A stretch of 64,000 bases of DNA, from positions 1,426,001 through 1,490,000 of the forward strand of contig NZ_KZ686269.1 in assembly GCF_003029735.1 (NCBI RefSeq). Reading direction: 5' to 3'. The translations under genes were made by a program, and so were the position numbers. A model generated the notes under the pieces. That model was not told where the DNA came from. It was given only the letters and a program-made list of their open reading frames with translations, and searched no databases. Positions 59,806 through 64,000 of this stretch are shown piece after piece; the first letter of the stretch is position 1, and every line of letters starts with the position of its first letter. Source of the stretch: Pedobacter yulinensis (GTDB taxonomy: Bacteria; Bacteroidota; Bacteroidia; Sphingobacteriales; Sphingobacteriaceae).

Positions 59806-61035
59806 ATGAGAATCTCAATTTTACTTGGCAGCTGCCTGCTGCTGGCCGCCTGTTCCAAACAAAAACAGACAGCCGAACCGGCCGAAACCCAGGCACAGAA
59901 CTCTATCCCGTCTATGACCGCAGCGGTACCTGCCTGGCGGCTCGTATTTTCAGACGAGTTCAACACCGCAGGGAATTTCGACGCCACCAAATGGGGGTAC
60001 TGTCCGCGGCAAACCTCGGCCTGGAACAAGTTTCTGACGTCAACACCCAACTACGCCTCTGTTAATGGCACCGACCTGGTTCTGAACATGGATAATGCCG
60101 TTATTGCCGGCGACAATGTTCCGTACCATTCAGGCGGCATCCAGACCTCGGGCAAATTCAGCATCCGGTATGGCAAGGTTGAAGTACGGGCAAAGTTCAA
60201 AAAAGGGCAGGGTTCCTGGCCGGCCATCTGGATGATGCCAGAAGTGCCTGTTTCATACGGTGGCTGGCCGAACAGCGGTGAAATAGACATCATGGAACAT
60301 GTAAACTATGAAAATGTTATTCATCAGACCATCCACAATGGTTCTGTGACCAATGCCAATGGAGGAAGCACCGCAACCCATACCGCTTCTTACAACGCCG
60401 CCGATTACAACATTTATGGCATTGTGTGGACGCCCTCTGCTATCCAGTTTTATGTGAACAATGTGCTGCAGTACACCTATTCACGGGCGGCGAACGCGAC
60501 CTCGTTGCAATGGCCGTTTGACAGGCCTTTTCACCTGATCTTAAATCAATCAGGCGGAGCCGGCTGGCCGGGAGCCATTACCAACGCAGACCTTCCGTTC
60601 AATATGATGGTAGACTGGGTCAGGATTTACAAGCAGGAAGAACTGATAAACCCTGGCTTCGAAGACGCCAGCCTGACACCCTGGGCTGCGGGCCCCAACA
60701 CGGCCGTGGTAACCAACAATATGCGCTCGGGAACCAAAGCGATCCGGCACCAGGGCAGCACGACCTCGCTCGAGCAAACAGTGACCGGCCTGCTGCCCAA
60801 TACCACGTATGTTTTTGGCGGTTATGGCAAAGTAAGCGCTGCCGGAGAGTCGGTGATCATTGGGGTTAAGAATTACGGAGGCGCTGCAGTGGGAACGCAG
60901 ATCACGAGCACAACCTACCAGCAGCGATCGGTTACCTTTACGACCGGGGCATCGAATACATCGGCCGTGGTGTATTTCTATAAACCGAATACCGGTACTG
61001 CCTACGGAGATGATTTCTACCTGAACAAACAGTAG
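59806..61035 (+). CDS. Glycoside hydrolase family 16 lipoprotein with carbohydrate-binding domain
   Basis: 409 residues; lipoprotein signal (LLGSCLLLAAC, Cys16). The beta-jelly-roll catalytic domain has the signature EIDIME: nucleophile Glu159, Asp161 and acid/base Glu164. Residues 280-409 form a CBM4/9-like beta-sandwich (NPGFEDASLTPWAAG). Expected to be an endo-beta-1,3-glucanase or galactanase at the cell surface. It is near the SusCD locus but on the other side of the HxlR gene. Confidence 0.92.
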   Translation: MRISILLGSCLLLAACSKQKQTAEPAETQAQNSIPSMTAAVPAWRLVFSDEFNTAGNFDATKWGYCPRQTSAWNKFLTSTPNYASVNGTDLVLNMDNAVIAGDNVPYHSGGIQTSGKFSIRYGKVEVRAKFKKGQGSWPAIWMMPEVPVSYGGWPNSGEIDIMEHVNYENVIHQTIHNGSVTNANGGSTATHTASYNAADYNIYGIVWTPSAIQFYVNNVLQYTYSRAANATSLQWPFDRPFHLILNQSGGAGWPGAITNADLPFNMMVDWVRIYKQEELINPGFEDASLTPWAAGPNTAVVTNNMRSGTKAIRHQGSTTSLEQTVTGLLPNTTYVFGGYGKVSAAGESVIIGVKNYGGAAVGTQITSTTYQQRSVTFTTGASNTSAVVYFYKPNTGTAYGDDFYLNKQ

Positions 61036-61090
61036 GAACGGGTATTTGCCAATGGCGGCAACCGTCCGGTTGCCGTGCATGGAATGCAGC

Positions 61091-61127
61091 AAGCTGCCTC
61101 CGCAAACTACCGGAGGCAGCTTGTTTG
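61091..61127 (+). terminator. Hairpin after the GH16 gene
   Basis: AAGCTGCCTCCG (61091-61102) pairs perfectly with CGGAGGCAGCTT (61111-61122), loop 8 bases, followed by GTTTG. Strong stem, poor T run. It also lies just past the end of the convergent LytTR gene. Confidence 0.55.
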
Positions 61128-61134
61128 TCTGTGA

Positions 61135-61845
61135 TCACCTGCCAGGCGCCTCTACCCTCTTTATAAAGCCGGCTTTATAAAGCCGACCCAGCGGAAGTGA
61201 CCGCTCTTGTATCAGCACCTGGTCTGCCGTATAGCCGGTCATTTTATCGAGCGCAATGATGAATGATTTGTGGATGCGGACAAAACCGCCGGCGCAAAGT
61301 TTCTCTTCCATAGCACCCAGTTTCTCAGAAGCCACATACGACCGGGTTACTGTGTGTACTTTGATGTAATCTGAAAGCCCTTCTATAAAAACGATATCGC
61401 TCAGCAACACTTTGACATGTTCCCGGCCCACTTTAAAAAACACATAAGCAGGCCCGGCCAGGGCGGCACGCTCTTGCCTTGCGTTGATGCGGTCATGACG
61501 CAGGTATTTGCTGATCGCCTGCATGAAACGTTCGCGCGTAACGGGTTTCATGAGGTAGTCGAAAGCTTCCAGCTCAAACGCATCTGCAGCATATTCCCGG
61601 TAAGCTGTTGTAAGGATGACCTGCTGAGTGCCGTTCAAAGAGCGGAGCAGGTCAAGACCAGAGAATCCGGGCATGCGGATGTCCAGGAAAATCAGATCGA
61701 CCTTGTGTTCGCGGAGAAAGGCAGGTACCTCCACAGCGTTGCCCAGCGAGCCGGCCACCTCGAATCCCTTCAGCCCGGAAAGATGCATCCTGATGAGCTC
61801 CCTTGCGGGAACTTCGTCGTCAACGATCAAACACCTTACCTTCAT
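61135..61845 (-). CDS. LytTR-family response regulator
   Basis: 236 residues. Receiver domain: Asp9/Asp10 and Glu11 in IVDDE, phospho-acceptor Asp55 in LIFLDIRMPG and Lys100 in LMKPV. LytTR DNA-binding domain from about 135 with SDIVFIEGLSDYIKVHT and FVRIHKSFIIAL. It is co-transcribed with the sensor gene, overlapping it by 26 bases. Confidence 0.95.
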   Translation of the reverse strand: MKVRCLIVDDEVPARELIRMHLSGLKGFEVAGSLGNAVEVPAFLREHKVDLIFLDIRMPGFSGLDLLRSLNGTQQVILTTAYREYAADAFELEAFDYLMKPVTRERFMQAISKYLRHDRINARQERAALAGPAYVFFKVGREHVKVLLSDIVFIEGLSDYIKVHTVTRSYVASEKLGAMEEKLCAGGFVRIHKSFIIALDKMTGYTADQVLIQERSLPLGRLYKAGFIKRVEAPGR

Positions 61846-62863
61846 TAGTCTGAATTTTTAAGCATACGGAACAGGAATTTGCATGTACAGTAACCTGCAG
61901 TTCGTGTTGCCCCGGGTAAACGAGCTGCAGTCTTTTTCTTAGGTTGGTCAGACCGAGGCCTCCCCTCACGATGAACGGCGCAGCTGCCTCCTCCCTGCTG
62001 TTCCCGATTTCCACAACCAGCCAGCCGGCTTGCCGGTACACCCGCACCTGTACCCATGCCGCCGCCGCAGCAGTGGCCACACCATGTTTAAATGAGTTCT
62101 CTACCAGGGGCAGCAACAGCAAAGGCGCGAGCTGCAGATCATCGACCCGGTCTGGAACGTGCATCTCGACCTCCAGCCTGCTGCCGTACCGGTTTTGCTG
62201 CAAACCAATGTAATGCCTGATATAGTCGAGTTCTGCCGACAGGGCGACCCGATCCCGCGAGGCATCGTACAGGCTGTAATCGAGTACGCCCGAGAGGCGT
62301 GCGATCAGCGCGGCCGTTTCCGGGCTGCTGGCAAGCGCCGTTGAGTAAATGTTGTTCAGTGTATTAAAAATAAAGTGCGGCTGTACCTGCGCTTTAAGCA
62401 GATCCAGTTCTGCCCGGGTTTTGTGCTGCAGCAGTTCCTGGACCCGGTGCCGTTCGTCGTACCACCAGCGGATAAAAAAGGAAAGCGCATACAGGCCTGT
62501 GATCGTATACAGGTTCACCAGTTCCACCAGCAGTTTGCCCGGTGCAAAAAAGGACATCGAGAGCGCATGGGGAAAGTAGCGCGGGTAGATCACATCGTAA
62601 TTGACATAGCGCCTGACGAGCAAGAGCAACAGCGCACTGATCAACAGGCTCAGCCAGAAAAGGGCCCTGCGGCCCTGCTGGTACAACCGCCTGAAAAAAA
62701 TGTGAACGGTCAGCACCGAAAAGACCAGCGCAACGGGCAGGGCCATGCACGCATTGAGGAAATAGCCGTTGTAGTCGCCATACAGCGAAGCCAGCCCCAA
62801 CCATTGGTACAAAAAGTAAAAGAGCCAGAAGAGCAGGTTAAAAAACAGGGTGTTGAACTTCAT
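61820..62863 (-). CDS. LytS/YehU-type sensor histidine kinase
   Basis: 347 residues. Four hydrophobic segments in residues 5-130, then the His-kinase box LKAQVQPHFIFNTLNNI with phospho-acceptor His163 and the ATP-binding part with PLVENSFKHGV and GLGLTNLRKRL. It probably responds to a cell-envelope or small-molecule signal and phosphorylates the LytTR partner. Target genes are not obvious. Confidence 0.94.
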   Translation of the reverse strand: MKFNTLFFNLLFWLFYFLYQWLGLASLYGDYNGYFLNACMALPVALVFSVLTVHIFFRRLYQQGRRALFWLSLLISALLLLLVRRYVNYDVIYPRYFPHALSMSFFAPGKLLVELVNLYTITGLYALSFFIRWWYDERHRVQELLQHKTRAELDLLKAQVQPHFIFNTLNNIYSTALASSPETAALIARLSGVLDYSLYDASRDRVALSAELDYIRHYIGLQQNRYGSRLEVEMHVPDRVDDLQLAPLLLLPLVENSFKHGVATAAAAAWVQVRVYRQAGWLVVEIGNSREEAAAPFIVRGGLGLTNLRKRLQLVYPGQHELQVTVHANSCSVCLKIQTNEGKVFDR

Positions 62864-63026
62864 ATATTGCTTTGTGACAAATTAAAGCTATTCTCTCTGG
62901 ATAAACACCATTAGCTGCTTTGTACCCGGGCAGATTTCGACGAACAACAGAATTTCCCGGTGAACGCCGTTTACCGGACGATGCGGTCGTGTACAGAAAA
63001 ACGCGGCAGGTACGGCTACCGGTCTA

Positions 63027-63034
63027 TAGATTTG
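63027..63034 (+). promoter_or_regulatory. -7 box of the membrane-protein gene
   Basis: TAGATTTG, perfect -7 box, 19 bases before ATG 63054; no clear -33 element. Confidence 0.4.
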
Positions 63035-63053
63035 GGGAAACGCAGACCCTCAC

Positions 63054-63887
63054 ATGAACAGACTCATCTTTGCCGGCAGGGCTTTTTATGCCTCAGCGTT
63101 GCTCGTGTACGGCATACAGCAACTTTATTTCGGAACGTTCAGGGACGTATTTTTCTCGCCCTACCAGCAACACCTTCCCTTGCTCCCCGTTTGGTCGGGT
63201 CTTTTTGGCCTGTATCTTATAGCGACGGGGGTTTACCTGTTCATACCCGGCAAGGGGAAACAGGCTGCATTGCTGCTGGGCGCGGTATGGACGGTGCTTT
63301 TCCTGGGTGCGCAGCTAAGTTACCAGCTCATTTCCCAACCAAACAAACTTTACCACCTTGGCCTCTGGACCGCGCCGCTCAAAGAGCTTGCCCTGGCCGG
63401 CGGCGCTTTCATTGTGGCAAGCTCCTTTCGCAGCCCGCCAGTACAAACCGGATTTATAAACCGGTTAATGCCTTACGGTAATTTGTTTTTCCTGTATACG
63501 ATAAGCAGCTTTGGGGTTTCGCACCTGGTGTACACTCCTGTGCTTGCGGCCACCGTACCGGCATGGGTGGCAAATCCGGTTTTCTGGACCGTGCTGACCG
63601 GCATTACGCTTACGGCTGGCGGTATTGCCCTTATCCTCGGCTTCCGGATTCGCATCATCAGCCTGCTCCTCTCGCTCAAAATATTTCTGTGGGTCTGGCT
63701 CGTTCACGTACCGGGCACATTGTCAAATGGCTTTACGGATAACCGGGGAGATTTGCTGGCCAGCACCTTCGACGCCCTGGCTTTCAGCGGTTCTGCCCTG
63801 CTCATGGGCCTGACCATGAAAGGGCAGCACTGGGTGCAGCAGGTTGAAAAATGGGGCGAAGAAAATTCTTACCTTAAAGCCACCTGA
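63054..63887 (+). CDS. Multi-spanning membrane protein, DoxX-like
   Basis: 277 residues with about eight hydrophobic segments. The repeated small-helix bundle and the N-terminal AGRAFYASALLVYGIQQLYFG resemble DoxX/SURF4-like membrane proteins. No signal peptide beyond the first span. Role unknown; perhaps a membrane redox or stress partner. The next gene starts 1 base after its stop codon, so they form an operon. Confidence 0.7.
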   Translation: MNRLIFAGRAFYASALLVYGIQQLYFGTFRDVFFSPYQQHLPLLPVWSGLFGLYLIATGVYLFIPGKGKQAALLLGAVWTVLFLGAQLSYQLISQPNKLYHLGLWTAPLKELALAGGAFIVASSFRSPPVQTGFINRLMPYGNLFFLYTISSFGVSHLVYTPVLAATVPAWVANPVFWTVLTGITLTAGGIALILGFRIRIISLLLSLKIFLWVWLVHVPGTLSNGFTDNRGDLLASTFDALAFSGSALLMGLTMKGQHWVQQVEKWGEENSYLKAT

Positions 63888-63888
63888 A

Positions 63889-64000
63889 ATGAAAAGGAAT
63901 GACAGTATAGATTTTATGCGGGGGCTGGTCATGATCATCATGGCTCTGGACCATGTGCGCGATATGCTCCATCTCAGCTCGCTTACCCAGTCGCCCACCG
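63889..64000 (+). CDS. DUF1624 (heparan-alpha-glucosaminide N-acetyltransferase-like) protein, partial
   Basis: Only 37 residues before the window edge: MKRNDSIDFMRGLVMIIMALDHVRDM. The (S/D)xDxxRGLxMxxMxxDHxR pattern with the catalytic-type histidine is typical of the DUF1624/HGSNAT membrane acyltransferases. Its function cannot be read from the rest. Confidence 0.75.
   Translation, partial: MKRNDSIDFMRGLVMIIMALDHVRDMLHLSSLTQSPT

Noticed and set aside
1-64000. CRISPR array, phage, integrase, tRNA or rRNA
   Set aside because: I saw no regularly spaced repeats, integrase-like gene or cloverleaf/rRNA sequence by eye; a tRNA scan and CRISPR search would settle this.

Overview
The window comes from a member of the Bacteroidota, most likely a free-living, polysaccharide-degrading genus of the Sphingobacteriales, Chitinophagales or Cytophagales. 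The signs are a SusC/SusD pair, many secreted or lipoprotein glycoside hydrolases, AraC and HxlR regulators, a LytS/LytTR-type two-component system, and promoters that fit the Bacteroidota pattern (TTG at -33, 19-21 bases, TAnnTTTG at -7). Base composition is above 50% GC by eye. I see no rRNA, tRNA, CRISPR array, phage or transposase gene. The genus cannot be named from the sequence alone.

Region by region. 1-2760: the start of an FAD oxidoreductase, a secreted GH2 enzyme and an HxlR regulator. 2909-10338: an imine-reductase-like enzyme, a GNAT, a candidate small RNA or leader, an alpha/beta hydrolase, a NamZ-type muramidase, a surface-repeat protein, a LiaF-like membrane protein and small unknowns. 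10580-13701: a GNAT and a GH95 alpha-L-fucosidase. 13914-16179: an MscS channel followed on the same strand by five very small hydrophilic or lipoprotein genes, which look like a stress cluster. 16388-21004: an HxlR/NmrA divergent pair, a lipoprotein sugar-phosphate-isomerase-like protein, peptide deformylase, an AraC regulator and a GNAT. 21336-25358: a compact four-gene operon that reads as D-amino-acid catabolism (GntP/DsdX-type permease, RidA, D-serine dehydratase/D-threonine aldolase-type PLP enzyme, M19 dipeptidase).

25375-35746: DUF72, a zincless Fpg/Nei glycosylase, an MFS transporter, a secreted hydrolase, NmrA plus cupin, an NTF2-like protein, a TonB-dependent receptor, an aldehyde dehydrogenase and DinB. 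35743-49189: a GNAT, a GH29 alpha-L-fucosidase whose C-terminal module is duplicated, an intracellular GH43, AraC and SDR genes, an AraC remnant, a cyclase with an additional N-terminal domain, a frameshifted DUF5655 gene, hydrolases, a ketopantoate-reductase-like enzyme and a MocR regulator. 49235-58138: a polysaccharide utilization locus with an araA-like isomerase, susC and susD on one strand under a clear promoter, a divergent AraC regulator, and a GH43 with its own promoter and palindrome. 58239-64000: a GNAT, a MoaF-like/HxlR pair with shared promoter motifs, a GH16 lipoprotein, a LytTR response regulator with its kinase, a multi-spanning membrane protein and the start of a DUF1624 protein.

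The most interesting items are the D-amino-acid operon with its own RidA, a nearly identical 50-base palindromic element found downstream of two unrelated genes, several genes whose -7 box lies only 4-6 bases before the start codon (possible leaderless mRNAs), operator-like repeats overlapping -33/-7 boxes, the duplicated GH29 module, and a possible small RNA or attenuator at 4673-4750. Start codons were often moved downstream of the longest open frame to fit signal peptides, family N-termini and promoters. Those choices are inference.
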